From Anaerolineales bacterium (lineage in GTDB: Bacteria > Chloroflexota > Anaerolineae > Anaerolineales > UBA4823): a stretch of 64,000 nucleotides of DNA. The notes under the pieces are model-generated. The model was given only the letters and a program-made list of their open reading frames with translations, searched no databases and was not told where the DNA came from. This document shows, in pieces, positions 35,102-44,061 of the stretch. How positions within the stretch are numbered: the first letter of the stretch is position 1; the number at the start of each line of letters is the position of its first letter. The DNA lies in assembly GCA_025057645.1 (NCBI GenBank), contig JANXBJ010000008.1, positions 1 through 64,000 of the forward strand, in the 5' to 3' direction. Position numbers and translations under genes: made by a program.

Positions 35102-35127
35102 TGAGCAATTTTGCGCAAAACTGCTCA
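35102..35127. promoter_or_regulatory. 26-bp inverted repeat, second likely DeoR-type operator
   Basis: Two 13-base arms, TGAGCAATTTTGC and the complement of TGAGCAGTTTTGC, meet at the centre and differ by one base. The arms share the TGAGCA start with the palindrome at 35036-35049. It lies about 68 bases upstream of the predicted start, allowing DNA looping between the two sites. Confidence 0.6.
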
Positions 35128-35171
35128 CAACAACGGGGACGTCCCAGGGATCGAGCTGAGGAGCTCCCCCC

Positions 35172-35744
35172 TTACCCTACCTGAGTTTCGGCTATCTCAT
35201 AAGGGCGTTTACAGCATTCACAGATGATCTCTTGCGTTTGGACTAGCGATCGTCTAAGCTGGATGGTGTGAGGAGGAGTGCAACGGCAATGAGCAATCAC
35301 CTGCGGATCGCCGGGTGTGCTTCGAGCCATCAGTCCTTCGACCAAAATCACCGCCCGAACGATCCCTCCATACTGTACCAGCAATCCTTCCAACCGAGCC
35401 AATGTCGTCTCCCAGCGGCGCTGTCCCTCGGGTGCCAGGATCCATTCCACCTGCTGGGTTTTAGGGTTGCGATAAGAGGTTACCCCGAAAGCACGCGGAG
35501 GTTGCCGATAGAAAGGCGAGAAGCGTCCTATGCACTCCATAATCTCCAAAAGCAAGTTGACTACAATCTTCTCCGCAGCAACACATGTGTCGCTCAAATC
35601 CACTTGGTGAAAAACGGAGGAGAGGTCGGGCAAGCTCGCATTGACCTCGTATAGGCGACACATTTCCGACCAAGTCCTTGCCAATAAGTCTCGCATTCGT
35701 TCAACGGGGTCTACGACTTCTTGAGAGTGATCGCTCCCATTCAT
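35172..35744 (-). CDS. Conserved cysteine-rich protein of unknown function downstream of hdrCB
   Basis: A 190-residue soluble protein not recognised as a known family. The N-terminal ~150 residues are mainly helical. The C-terminal end carries five cysteines: CRC near 156-158, then CECC about 20 residues later in IICECCKRPYEI, a probable zinc-binding knuckle or Fe-S site. It starts 68 bases after the hdrCB stop on the same strand and is the last gene of the Hdr/Met cluster, before the convergent-free gap that holds the DeoR promoter. Position suggests an accessory or assembly factor of the complex, but the sequence gives no function. Confidence 0.6.
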   Translation of the reverse strand: MNGSDHSQEVVDPVERMRDLLARTWSEMCRLYEVNASLPDLSSVFHQVDLSDTCVAAEKIVVNLLLEIMECIGRFSPFYRQPPRAFGVTSYRNPKTQQVEWILAPEGQRRWETTLARLEGLLVQYGGIVRAVILVEGLMARSTPGDPQVIAHCRCTPPHTIQLRRSLVQTQEIICECCKRPYEIAETQVG

Positions 35745-35812
35745 CTCTGCTCTCCGGCTTGCCTGAAGCAGAGCAGCGAAGATGACTCCCTAGGCGCAAA
35801 AACTCTTCACCT

Positions 35813-37231
35813 TTAGAGGAGGTTCTTAGAGCGGAGCAGCGAGAAGGGATCTGTCAGATTCCGCTCCAAACCGATCTGGGAAAGTGGGATGGCGAGGGCA
35901 ATTCCCAGCAACTGCGTAAAGTACAACACCGGCAAGGGGGTTTCCAGCGCCATCTGGAATTGGCGGGCATCCAAGTTCGTATGACAGAGTGGGCAAGCAA
36001 CGGCGAGAACATCGGCGCCAGCCTTTTGAGCTTCGATCAGCAGTTTTGAGCTTAAGCTCCGAACAATCTGCGGACGTGTCAGGGAGTGAGCTGCGCCACA
36101 ACACGTGGTTTTATAGGACCAATCCACTACTTCTGCACCCCCCGCAGCGAGCAAGGTTTCCATTTCCGTCGGATTTTCCACGTGGACCGCCCCTGTGACA
36201 TGCGGCGGGCGGGTGATCAGGCAACCGTAGTAACAGGCCACACGCAAACCCTTTAGGGGTCGCTGGGTGCGTCGAGCCACTTCTCTCTCCCCTGCGTGCA
36301 CAGAAATGGCTTCCAACAGGGTCGTTATGCGCACGGAATCCCGGAAGGAATACTCCATTGCCTCTTCAATGGCGCGACGTCGCTGAGGAGAATGACGCAT
36401 CTCGTAGCGCGCAGCCTGATGGCGGCTATAACACGCAGCACAAGGCATGGTGACCTCGCTGAAACCGCTTTGCTCAAAGAGCCGGAGATTTTGCATAGGA
36501 AGCTTGAAGGCTGTCTCTGGGTCAGCGCGATGAGCTGCGCTGCTCCCACAACAGACCCATCCCTCAGGCTCAACGAGTTCCAACCCCAAAGCCTTGCACA
36601 CGGCGCGCGCTGAATCATCGAACTCTTTAGCGCTAGAATGGAGAGAGCAGCCGGGGTAATAGGCAATGGCTTGGGCAGCTCCTCCCCGGGGACGCGGCTT
36701 GCGCGGCGGCCGCACTATTCTGGGGAAAAAGCTCACTTTCCTTTTGCGCAGCATGCGAGCATATAAATCGAATTCATCGAACAAACTGCGCAAATTAGCC
36801 AGTTTCATTTCGATCATCAGGCCCGGCTCATACAGCCGCCCCCAGAGGCGTATTTGACGCAAAAAGGCGCGATTGAAGATCGCCACTTCAGGCGCTTTGG
36901 GCTCGATACCTTGAGCAAGCGCCTCACGGGTCAAGAATTCCATGATCGCGCTGATATCTAATCCTTGGGGACAGCGGGTCGAGCACGTCTGACAAGCGGC
37001 ACATAGCCAGGGCGTCAGGCTGTGGAGGGCAATCTCTTCCTCTCCCAATTGCAAGGCACGCAAGATCTGATTCGGCTGCCAGTCAAAAAACTCCCCCATC
37101 GGACAACCGCTGGTGCACTTGATGCACTGATAACATAGATAGACATTCTGCCCCAGCTCCCGCTCAACCCGGCGGGCAAGATGGGGGCGAATTTCAGCAA
37201 TTGGTGCACCGGTTGGCTTTTCAGCTTCCAT
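35813..37231 (-). CDS. hdrCB: Fused heterodisulfide reductase subunits HdrC-HdrB
   Basis: A 472-residue fusion. The N-terminal HdrC part has two [4Fe-4S] motifs: CYQCIKCTSGCP (C33, C36, C39, C43) and CAACQTCSTRCP (C77, C80, C83, C87). The C-terminal HdrB part (about 185-450) has two CCG domains: PGC, CCGSS and CAAC in the first; YGC, CCGAA and CPLC in the second, so both non-cubane [4Fe-4S] ligand sets look complete. In HdrABC enzymes this subunit reduces a disulfide or, in the MetF complex, relays electrons. GGAG six bases before the ATG at 37231 supports the start. The MetF stop lies 23 bases upstream; it belongs to the same operon. Confidence 0.93.
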   Translation of the reverse strand: MEAEKPTGAPIAEIRPHLARRVERELGQNVYLCYQCIKCTSGCPMGEFFDWQPNQILRALQLGEEEIALHSLTPWLCAACQTCSTRCPQGLDISAIMEFLTREALAQGIEPKAPEVAIFNRAFLRQIRLWGRLYEPGLMIEMKLANLRSLFDEFDLYARMLRKRKVSFFPRIVRPPRKPRPRGGAAQAIAYYPGCSLHSSAKEFDDSARAVCKALGLELVEPEGWVCCGSSAAHRADPETAFKLPMQNLRLFEQSGFSEVTMPCAACYSRHQAARYEMRHSPQRRRAIEEAMEYSFRDSVRITTLLEAISVHAGEREVARRTQRPLKGLRVACYYGCLITRPPHVTGAVHVENPTEMETLLAAGGAEVVDWSYKTTCCGAAHSLTRPQIVRSLSSKLLIEAQKAGADVLAVACPLCHTNLDARQFQMALETPLPVLYFTQLLGIALAIPLSQIGLERNLTDPFSLLRSKNLL

Positions 37232-37254
37232 CCCATACTCCGTTCTATTCTTGT

Positions 37255-38280
37255 TTAGGCCGGAAGCGGCTCAACAACCGGACGGGGGTATAAACCGGCC
37301 CCCTTAACGATCGGCTCAACCGCTTCTTCCCATTCGATCGCCATAATATGCACCCCTGCCACACCTTCGATCTGCATGATCCTTTGGATAAGTTCGACAC
37401 AGATTTCGATACCTTTTTGCTTCCAAGCTTCCGAGCGAGCTTTTTTCTCTTCTTTCGTCAATTCGTCCTTGCTTTTTCCTGCCCAGGGTTTTCCAGCCTC
37501 CTCTAACTTTTGGATCAACTCGTCCGGGATCAGGATCCCCGGAACGTTCTCCTTCATATACTTCGCCATTGCTGGGCTTTTCAGGGGTCCAACTCCGGCC
37601 AAAATATAAGCCTGCTGGTGCAAACCCAAGGAACGCACCTTTTCCATGAAGAGCTCAAACGCGGCCACATCGAAAACCAACTGGGTTTGGATAAAATTCG
37701 CTCCGGCCTTGATTTTTTTTGCCAGGCGATAGGGGCGGAATTCCACCGGATCAGCAAAGGGCGACTCGGCCGCACCAATAAAAAAGCGGGGTTCCGTGCC
37801 TCTCAAGGGCTCGCCGCATTGAAAGGTGCGTTCGTCCCGCAGGGTTTTGACCATCTGAATCAACTGCACCGAATCGAGATCGAACACATTCTTCGCTTCA
37901 GGGTGATTGCCAAAAGTCTGATGATCGCCGGTCAGACAGAGCACATTGCGTATTCCTAAGGCGTAAGCACCCAGCAGATCGCTTTGAATCGCCAAGCGGT
38001 TGCGGTCGCGACAGGTGACTTGAATGACGGGCTCCAGTCCTTCCCGCGCCAAAATTGCTCCAGCGCCGATGCTAGACATGCGCACGATGGCTGTCTGATT
38101 GTCGGTGATATTGACTGCGTCACAAAAGCCGCGCAGCAAGGCAGCCTTTCTGCGGATCACTTCTGCATCTGCGCTCTGGGGGGGACCCAGCTCGGCGGTC
38201 ACTGCGAAGTGACCTGCCCTCAACACCCTCTCCAAATTTGAACCACTAAGATAACCATCAGAGGATGTCAATTGCGCCAT
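37255..38280 (-). CDS. metF: 5,10-methylenetetrahydrofolate reductase MetF
   Basis: A 341-residue MetF-family flavoprotein that interconverts methylene- and methyl-tetrahydrofolate. Typical sequences are TAELGPPQSADAEV at the start, DAVNITDNQTAIVRMSS, VLCLTGDHQTFGNHPEAK, NFIQTQLVFDVAAFELFMEK, and ILAGVGPLKSPAMAKYM. A charged insert (ELTKEEKKARSEAWKQKG) near 280 is not usual in E. coli MetF. In acetogens the enzyme lacks direct NADH specificity and depends on MetV and Hdr-like partners. The start is one base after the metV stop, so the two are tightly coupled. Confidence 0.95.
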   Translation of the reverse strand: MAQLTSSDGYLSGSNLERVLRAGHFAVTAELGPPQSADAEVIRRKAALLRGFCDAVNITDNQTAIVRMSSIGAGAILAREGLEPVIQVTCRDRNRLAIQSDLLGAYALGIRNVLCLTGDHQTFGNHPEAKNVFDLDSVQLIQMVKTLRDERTFQCGEPLRGTEPRFFIGAAESPFADPVEFRPYRLAKKIKAGANFIQTQLVFDVAAFELFMEKVRSLGLHQQAYILAGVGPLKSPAMAKYMKENVPGILIPDELIQKLEEAGKPWAGKSKDELTKEEKKARSEAWKQKGIEICVELIQRIMQIEGVAGVHIMAIEWEEAVEPIVKGAGLYPRPVVEPLPA

Positions 38281-38281
38281 G

Positions 38282-38962
38282 TCATTCCTCCTCGATCAAG
38301 CGCAAATCCGGACGGACGATCTTGCGCGGCCCACCATCCCGCGAGGCACGCCAATTCTTGGGCGGGCGAATTTCGTACAACATTTCTACCTTCCCAAGCG
38401 CTTTGAGGCGGTCGTAGATCAATTGCCACCCACAGGGAATGTCCGCATTCACTTCGCAATGGCCGTCCTGCGAACCCCCGCAGGGACCGTTTAGCAGTGA
38501 CTTAGAACAGCGGGCGATCGGACAAATTCCGGCAGTCAGGCCCAAGATACAATCGCCACAGGCGGCGCAACGCTCCACCCACACCCCCTGTTCTGCCGGC
38601 ATTCCCAGAAAAGAAGTGTTCAAACCGGGCACCACCCAGGTCCGAGGGAAACGCTCAGCGATAGCCTGTACGCCAACCCCACAACCCAGCGAAAGGACCA
38701 CCTCGGCTTTGCCCACTTGCTCGGCAACGGCATCGAGATATTCCCACTCACACTGGCGTTGCACTGTGACCTCGGTGATCTCTTTGGGATCACCGTTGAG
38801 TTTGAATGCCATGCGCAAAGAAGCAGCCAAAATCGCCGCCTCCCGTGCCCCGCCGGCGAAACAAACGGTTACGCAGGTGCCACAGCCAACTACTAAGACC
38901 TTATGTGCCGGCGCAATCGAGCGCTTGATTTCTTCAAAAGGTTTTTGTTCGGCGATAATCAT
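38282..38962 (-). CDS. metV: MetV-type zinc-binding subunit of methylenetetrahydrofolate reductase
   Basis: A 226-residue protein of the MetF C-terminal/MetV family (methylene-tetrahydrofolate reductase C terminal domain). A Cys-rich stretch, GCGTCVTVCFAGG near the start and CAACGDCILGLTAGICPIAR with CSKSLLNGPCGG towards the end, is the zinc/Fe-S region by which MetV attaches to MetF. In Moorella MetV is an essential partner of MetF. It lies between the downstream mvhD (stop to start 54 bases) and metF (1 base). Confidence 0.93.
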   Translation of the reverse strand: MIIAEQKPFEEIKRSIAPAHKVLVVGCGTCVTVCFAGGAREAAILAASLRMAFKLNGDPKEITEVTVQRQCEWEYLDAVAEQVGKAEVVLSLGCGVGVQAIAERFPRTWVVPGLNTSFLGMPAEQGVWVERCAACGDCILGLTAGICPIARCSKSLLNGPCGGSQDGHCEVNADIPCGWQLIYDRLKALGKVEMLYEIRPPKNWRASRDGGPRKIVRPDLRLIEEE

Positions 38963-39016
38963 TTCCTACCTCCAAGGTCGAAAAGAGCAGTACCACGTAG
39001 GGATGACACAAGGGAG

Positions 39017-39466
39017 TCACTCGCTTTCGTCACCCTTCTCTTCGGAAACGACTTTGGGATCGATACGCAAGGGGTTAGGCCCCAATTCCTTTACAATGCT
39101 GCACATCTCCTCAACGGCAGAGACGAACCGGCTCGCCATCGAGGAAGAGATGTGGAACATTTTGATCCGCTCCGGCTGCAGACCGATTGCTTGCAAAATG
39201 TGCTTCACCCGCTCAACGCGCCGCACAGCGTTATAGTTCCCCTCCAAAAAATGACAATCTCCCGGCAGACAGCCCGCCACCATAACTGCATCTGCTCCTT
39301 CTTCAAAAGCTTGCAGGGCATAAAGCACATCCATCTTCCCTGTGCAGGGGATTTGGATAATTTTGACCTGAGGCGGATACTGCAAACGCAGCCCCCCGGC
39401 TAAGTCTGCCGCCGCATAGGCGCAGTACTGACAACAGAAGGCAAGGATCTGATAATCCCCATTCAT
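39017..39466 (-). CDS. mvhD: MvhD-type [2Fe-2S] subunit (second copy)
   Basis: A 149-residue MvhD (F420-non-reducing hydrogenase iron-sulfur) protein that transfers electrons to HdrA. The characteristic cysteines are in CCQYCAYAAADLAGG, PCTGKMD and GCLPGDCHFLEGN. The ATG at 39466 overlaps the stop of the giant HdrA gene by ATGA, so the pair is translationally coupled; a start three codons earlier (39475) is the alternative. A longer frame extending to 39715 overlaps hdrA and is spurious. The pairing of one MvhD with each HdrA in this operon suggests two HdrA-MvhD modules. Confidence 0.93.
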   Translation of the reverse strand: MNGDYQILAFCCQYCAYAAADLAGGLRLQYPPQVKIIQIPCTGKMDVLYALQAFEEGADAVMVAGCLPGDCHFLEGNYNAVRRVERVKHILQAIGLQPERIKMFHISSSMASRFVSAVEEMCSIVKELGPNPLRIDPKVVSEEKGDESE

Positions 39467-42400
39467 ACCGGGCATACCTCTCGCCGACCGATGGGCTTGA
39501 ACAGAGCCGAAACTTTTGCCAAAATTTGCTGGTCGGTGAAATTCATTAACTGAATTGCTCGGGCAGGACACTCTGCTACACAGGTCCCACAACCCTGACA
39601 AATCGCTGCTTCGATATAAGCAGCCCCTTGAATCCCTCCGACGCCTTGCAAGTCCGGTTTGACCTGTGGAACATTGAACGGACAGATGCGCACACAGGTC
39701 AGGCAGGCTGCGCACTGAGTTGGGTCAACCACTGCTACCTTTCCTCCAGCAAGGATGGATTCCCGGCTCAGCACCCGCCCGGCGTGTGCCGCCGCCGCTT
39801 GCGCCTGAACGATGCTCTCATCTGCCAGTTTCGGGTAGTGCGCCATTCCGGCAATGTAAATTCCCTCCGTAGAAACATCCACCGGGCGCAGTTTGACGTG
39901 CGCTTCCTGAAAGAATCCCTCGCTGCTAAGCGGCACTTTGAACAGTTTTGCGACCTCGGCTGCGGTCTCGGAGGGCACGACCGGCATCGAGAGCACTAAC
40001 GCATCGAAGCTCAGATGCATTGTCCGACCGAGGGCAGGGTCTTTTGCTTCCACAACTAGCCGGCTGCTTCCGTTTCTGTAGAGAACCTGCGGAGGTTGAG
40101 CGGCAGTATATCGCACAAAGAGGACTCCCCTCTGCCTTGCCTGAGTATAGAGCCGCTCCTTAAAGCCGTAGGTGCGAATATCGCGATAGAAGAGCACAAC
40201 CTGCAACTCAGGGTTCATCTCTTTCAGTGCAATGGCATTCTTTAGCGCTACTGTGCAACAAATCCGACTGCAATATTGTGCAGCCGGCCCGACGCACAAA
40301 ATCATGGCAAGGGAGTCCCACTCCAGGATCTCTTGGGGATCACGGGCGATCTTTTCCTCCAAGTCCAACTGGGTCAAAACAGAAGCATGTGCGCCCAAAC
40401 CGTACTCCGACCCCCGATACTCCTGCCCGCCCGTGGCCAGAATTGTCACCCCATGGCGGATCTCTTCGCAGTTACCATCCCTCTTTTCCACGCGGCTCAG
40501 GAAATTGCCGCTGAATCCTTCGAAGTCTACTACACGGCTTTGAGTGTGGAGAACGATGCGGGGCTGGTTCTCAACTTGCTGAATCAAGTACCCTAGCAGT
40601 TCCTGAGGCGACTCCCGCCTCCCTTTGCAGTCTGGAGGAAGCGAGGTGAAGACGCGTCGCAGATTGCCTCCTAGCTCGGCCTCCTTCTCGACAAGGTGAA
40701 CCTCGAAGCCCTGTTCGGCCAAATTCAAGGCCGCCGTCATCCCACTTACCCCGCCGCCAACCACTAAAGCGCAATGCTCAACCGGCACCGAGACCGTCTT
40801 TTGGGGAGTGAGGTGCACAGCTTTGGCTACAGCCATACGCACCAACTGGCAAGCTTTCCGAGTGGCAACTTCCCGATCGTGGGAGTGAACCCAGGAGCAC
40901 TGGTTACGGATGTTGGCCATTTCAAAGAGATAGGGGTTCAGCCCTGCAGCGCGCAATGCGTCCTGAAAGAGAGGCTGATGGGTCAGGGGCGTGCAAGAGG
41001 CAACTACCACACGGTTCAAGTGTAAGCACTGAATTTGCTCGATTATGTGACGGATGCTATCTTGTGAGCAGGTGTAAAGGTTGTGCTCTGCATGGATGAC
41101 GTAGGGCAGGCCACGAGCGTATTCCGTAACCGCCGGCACATCCAAATACCCCCCGATGTTCGAGCCGCAATGGCAGACGAAGACCCCAATGCGTGGTTGC
41201 TCTCCGCTCACCTCCCGTTCAGGGGGAAATTCGGGCGTCCGAGTCAACTGGAAGCGGGCCTGGCTCAGTTGTGCTGCTGCGCAAGCCGCTGCGCTGCTGG
41301 CTTCGACCACCGACTCCGGAATATCTTTGGGTTCGCGGAAGGGCCCGACAGCGTAGATACCGGGTCGGCTGGTTTGCACCGGGTTGAATTTGACCGTATG
41401 GCAGAAACCATACTCATCGAGTTCGATTCCTAAGCGCCGCCCCAGCTCACGCACTTCTTCGGAGATTTCCATGCCCACCGAGAGCACCACCAAGTCAAAC
41501 TCCTGTGCCCGCAAGGTGCCCTCTTCGTCTTGATAGGTGACCCATAAATTGCGGGTCAGTGGGTCTTCCTTGAGCGAGCTAATCCGGCAGCGGATGTATC
41601 GGACACCGTAGTTCTTCTCGGCGCGCTCAAAATAAGTCCAGTAGCCCTTGGAAAAGGCACGCATGTCCATCATGAACACTTGGACCTCGATTTGAGGGTG
41701 ATGCTCTTTGGTCATGATGGCTTCCTTGGTGGCATACATACAACACACAGCCGAGCAGTAATCGTGACTCTGATCGCGCGAGCCGACACACTGTAGAAAA
41801 GCGATTCGCCGGGGTGCTTTTCCGTCCGACGGTCGTTGAATATGGCCAAAAGTCGGGCCTGAAGCAGAGAGATAGCGCTCATACTGCAGGGAGGTGATCA
41901 CGTTAGGATACCTTCCGAAGCCGTATTCTTCGGAAAGCTCAGCGCGGTAAATCTCATAGCCGGGTGCTAGGATAATCGCCCCCACTTGAACTTCTTCTCG
42001 CCGAGGCGGCAGGTCGTGATCGATCGCCTTTGCCCCACAGGCAAACACGCAACTCATACACTCCGAGCAAACCCCGCACGCCAGACATCGGGCAGCTTCT
42101 GCCTGCGCGCTTGCGTCATCGTACCCCCGTTCGACCTCCTCAAAACTTGCTCGGCGCCTTTCGAGAGGCAACTCCGGCACCGGCACCCGCCCTTGACGGC
42201 GGATTTCTCCACAAGCGATACGTTGCTCAATTTCCTGCCGGCTCAGGCGGACAACGGGTAGCTCTGGCTTGGGCGGTTTCTCCAATGTCTCGCCCCGAAG
42301 ATAGCGGATGATCGAATCGGCAGCCCGATGACCACTGGCAACCGCTTCGATCACAAACGCGGTGCCCGAAACACTATCCCCGGCGGCGAAGACCCCGGGC

Positions 42401-44046
42401 CGTGTGGCTGCCATCGTGTTGGGGTTAATAGCAATGGTCTGCTTGGAGGTTATTCCCACACCGGCATCGGCAGGGATAAACGCCAGACCGGCTCGCTGTC
42501 CTACCGAGAAGATGACCGTGTCACACGGGATCACGAAATTGGAAGCAGACACCTTTTCAACATGCAAACGTCCGATTTCGTCAAAGTGAAATGAGGCCAC
42601 CCGCATACATTCCACCCCACAGGCGCGCCCGTCTTCGTCAGCGAGAATCCGTTCAAAGGTCACGTCGTTGTAAATTTGCACCCCCTCTTCGAGCGCAGCC
42701 TGCACTTCCCAAGGATGGGCCGGCATTGCCAGACGCGATTCAAGGCAAGCCATGGCTACTCGGGCTCCTAAGCGAACCGCCGTGCGCGCACAGTCAACCG
42801 CAACATTACCCCCACCAAGGACGAGCACATTTTCGCCCAGCTGCAGTTTACCTTCCTCAGGCGGTTTTCCATCTCCCCTGCGGGCAACGTAGCGTCCAAG
42901 CCGGACATCGCGTAGAAAGTGGGTGTTGACCAACACGCCATCCAAATTAGCGCCCGGGATTGGCAAGCGGATGCCTTCGTGGGCGCCGACAGCGATTAGG
43001 ACTGCGTCAAATCCCTCGGCGAAAAGGTCATCCAAGTTGTTGACCTGCGTGTTCAGGCGCAGCTCAACCCCTAGGTCCAGAATATCCTGGATCTCCCGCT
43101 CAATAATCCAGGTTGGCAAGCGATATTCTGGGACGCCTAAGCGTAACATCCCTCCGGCAACAGGCATAGCTTCAAAGACTGTGACCCCGTAGCCGGCCCT
43201 TACTAGGTCCTGGGCAGCGGTCAGGCCACACGGCCCGGCACCGATGATTGCCACCCGCTGCGGATAAAGCCGGGGGGCCGGTTCCACGGGCCGGCGGGGT
43301 TCGGCATACACCTTGTCGGTGACAAAGCGCTTGAGGGCGCGAATATTGACCGGCTCATCGACTAAGCCGCGATTACAGGCTGTTTCACAGCGGTGATTGC
43401 AAATACGCCCACAGATCCCCGGGAAGGGGTTGTCCATTTTGATCACCCGCAGGGCGTCGTGATATCGGCCCTCACGAATCAAGGCAATGTATCCTTGGGC
43501 GCGTTGACCAGCCGGGCAAGCATCGCGACAGGCAGAGATACCCCGTTTTTCGATAGCATAGGCATTAGGAACGGCCTGGGGATAGAGCTTATAGATAGCG
43601 TGCTTCTTGACCAGACCTTCGTTAAAGCGGTCTGGGATCAGAACCGGGCAGACCTTCTCACAATCTCCACAAGCCACACATTTGTTCAAATCCACATAGC
43701 GCGGCTGATGTTCAAGGGTGACAGTAAAATTTCCCGCTTCGCCGCGCAAATCGACCACCCGCGTCAAAGTCATTACTTCGATGTTAGGATGCCGTCCTGT
43801 CTCAACCAACTTGGGCGAGATGGTGCACATTGCGCAATCGTTGGTGGGAAAAGTTTTGTCCAACTGCGCCATCTTCCCCCCAATGGCGCTCTTGGCTTCG
43901 ATTAAGTACACCTTAAACCCCTGGTCGGCCAGATCGAGGGCGGCTTGCATCCCGGCGATTCCCCCTCCGACCACCATCACAGCTCCTACTTGGGCGATGC
44001 TCGCTCTCGCCGTCCGGCGCTCTTCCTCCTTTGGCATATTCACCAT
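39463..44046 (-). CDS. hdrA: Giant HdrA with internal GltD-like NAD(P)H:flavin module
   Basis: About 1,527 residues. Order: an HdrA-like flavin fold (GGGIAGMQ, about 27-34) with a CAMC pair, a [4Fe-4S] motif CVACGDCEKVCP (123-133), then an inserted GltD/NfnB-like module (about 170-585). That insert has Cys clusters CRDACP and CGRICNHRCETAC, FAD motif GAGPCGL (269-275) and the nucleotide-binding GGGNVAVDCART (411-422). A cluster of Cys follows (CLACGVCSECMSCVFAC, 654-670), the HdrA-like part resumes to about 940, and a complete canonical HdrA (RIGVFVCHCGSNIGG from 952) with its own GGGVSGM flavin site (1097-1103) and two C-terminal ferredoxin motifs (1445 and 1483) closes the protein. GAGGA eight bases before the ATG at 44046 decides the start over the GTG at 44061. 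Domain roles are inferred. Confidence 0.92.
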   Translation of the reverse strand: MVNMPKEEERRTARASIAQVGAVMVVGGGIAGMQAALDLADQGFKVYLIEAKSAIGGKMAQLDKTFPTNDCAMCTISPKLVETGRHPNIEVMTLTRVVDLRGEAGNFTVTLEHQPRYVDLNKCVACGDCEKVCPVLIPDRFNEGLVKKHAIYKLYPQAVPNAYAIEKRGISACRDACPAGQRAQGYIALIREGRYHDALRVIKMDNPFPGICGRICNHRCETACNRGLVDEPVNIRALKRFVTDKVYAEPRRPVEPAPRLYPQRVAIIGAGPCGLTAAQDLVRAGYGVTVFEAMPVAGGMLRLGVPEYRLPTWIIEREIQDILDLGVELRLNTQVNNLDDLFAEGFDAVLIAVGAHEGIRLPIPGANLDGVLVNTHFLRDVRLGRYVARRGDGKPPEEGKLQLGENVLVLGGGNVAVDCARTAVRLGARVAMACLESRLAMPAHPWEVQAALEEGVQIYNDVTFERILADEDGRACGVECMRVASFHFDEIGRLHVEKVSASNFVIPCDTVIFSVGQRAGLAFIPADAGVGITSKQTIAINPNTMAATRPGVFAAGDSVSGTAFVIEAVASGHRAADSIIRYLRGETLEKPPKPELPVVRLSRQEIEQRIACGEIRRQGRVPVPELPLERRRASFEEVERGYDDASAQAEAARCLACGVCSECMSCVFACGAKAIDHDLPPRREEVQVGAIILAPGYEIYRAELSEEYGFGRYPNVITSLQYERYLSASGPTFGHIQRPSDGKAPRRIAFLQCVGSRDQSHDYCSAVCCMYATKEAIMTKEHHPQIEVQVFMMDMRAFSKGYWTYFERAEKNYGVRYIRCRISSLKEDPLTRNLWVTYQDEEGTLRAQEFDLVVLSVGMEISEEVRELGRRLGIELDEYGFCHTVKFNPVQTSRPGIYAVGPFREPKDIPESVVEASSAAACAAAQLSQARFQLTRTPEFPPEREVSGEQPRIGVFVCHCGSNIGGYLDVPAVTEYARGLPYVIHAEHNLYTCSQDSIRHIIEQIQCLHLNRVVVASCTPLTHQPLFQDALRAAGLNPYLFEMANIRNQCSWVHSHDREVATRKACQLVRMAVAKAVHLTPQKTVSVPVEHCALVVGGGVSGMTAALNLAEQGFEVHLVEKEAELGGNLRRVFTSLPPDCKGRRESPQELLGYLIQQVENQPRIVLHTQSRVVDFEGFSGNFLSRVEKRDGNCEEIRHGVTILATGGQEYRGSEYGLGAHASVLTQLDLEEKIARDPQEILEWDSLAMILCVGPAAQYCSRICCTVALKNAIALKEMNPELQVVLFYRDIRTYGFKERLYTQARQRGVLFVRYTAAQPPQVLYRNGSSRLVVEAKDPALGRTMHLSFDALVLSMPVVPSETAAEVAKLFKVPLSSEGFFQEAHVKLRPVDVSTEGIYIAGMAHYPKLADESIVQAQAAAAHAGRVLSRESILAGGKVAVVDPTQCAACLTCVRICPFNVPQVKPDLQGVGGIQGAAYIEAAICQGCGTCVAECPARAIQLMNFTDQQILAKVSALFKPIGRREVCPV

Positions 44047-44061
44047 AGCACCATTCCTCAC

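Noticed and set aside
39467-39715. N-terminal extension of the second mvhD
   Set aside because: It overlaps the end of hdrA with its ferredoxin motifs; MvhD homology begins at about 39466, where ATGA coupling is seen.
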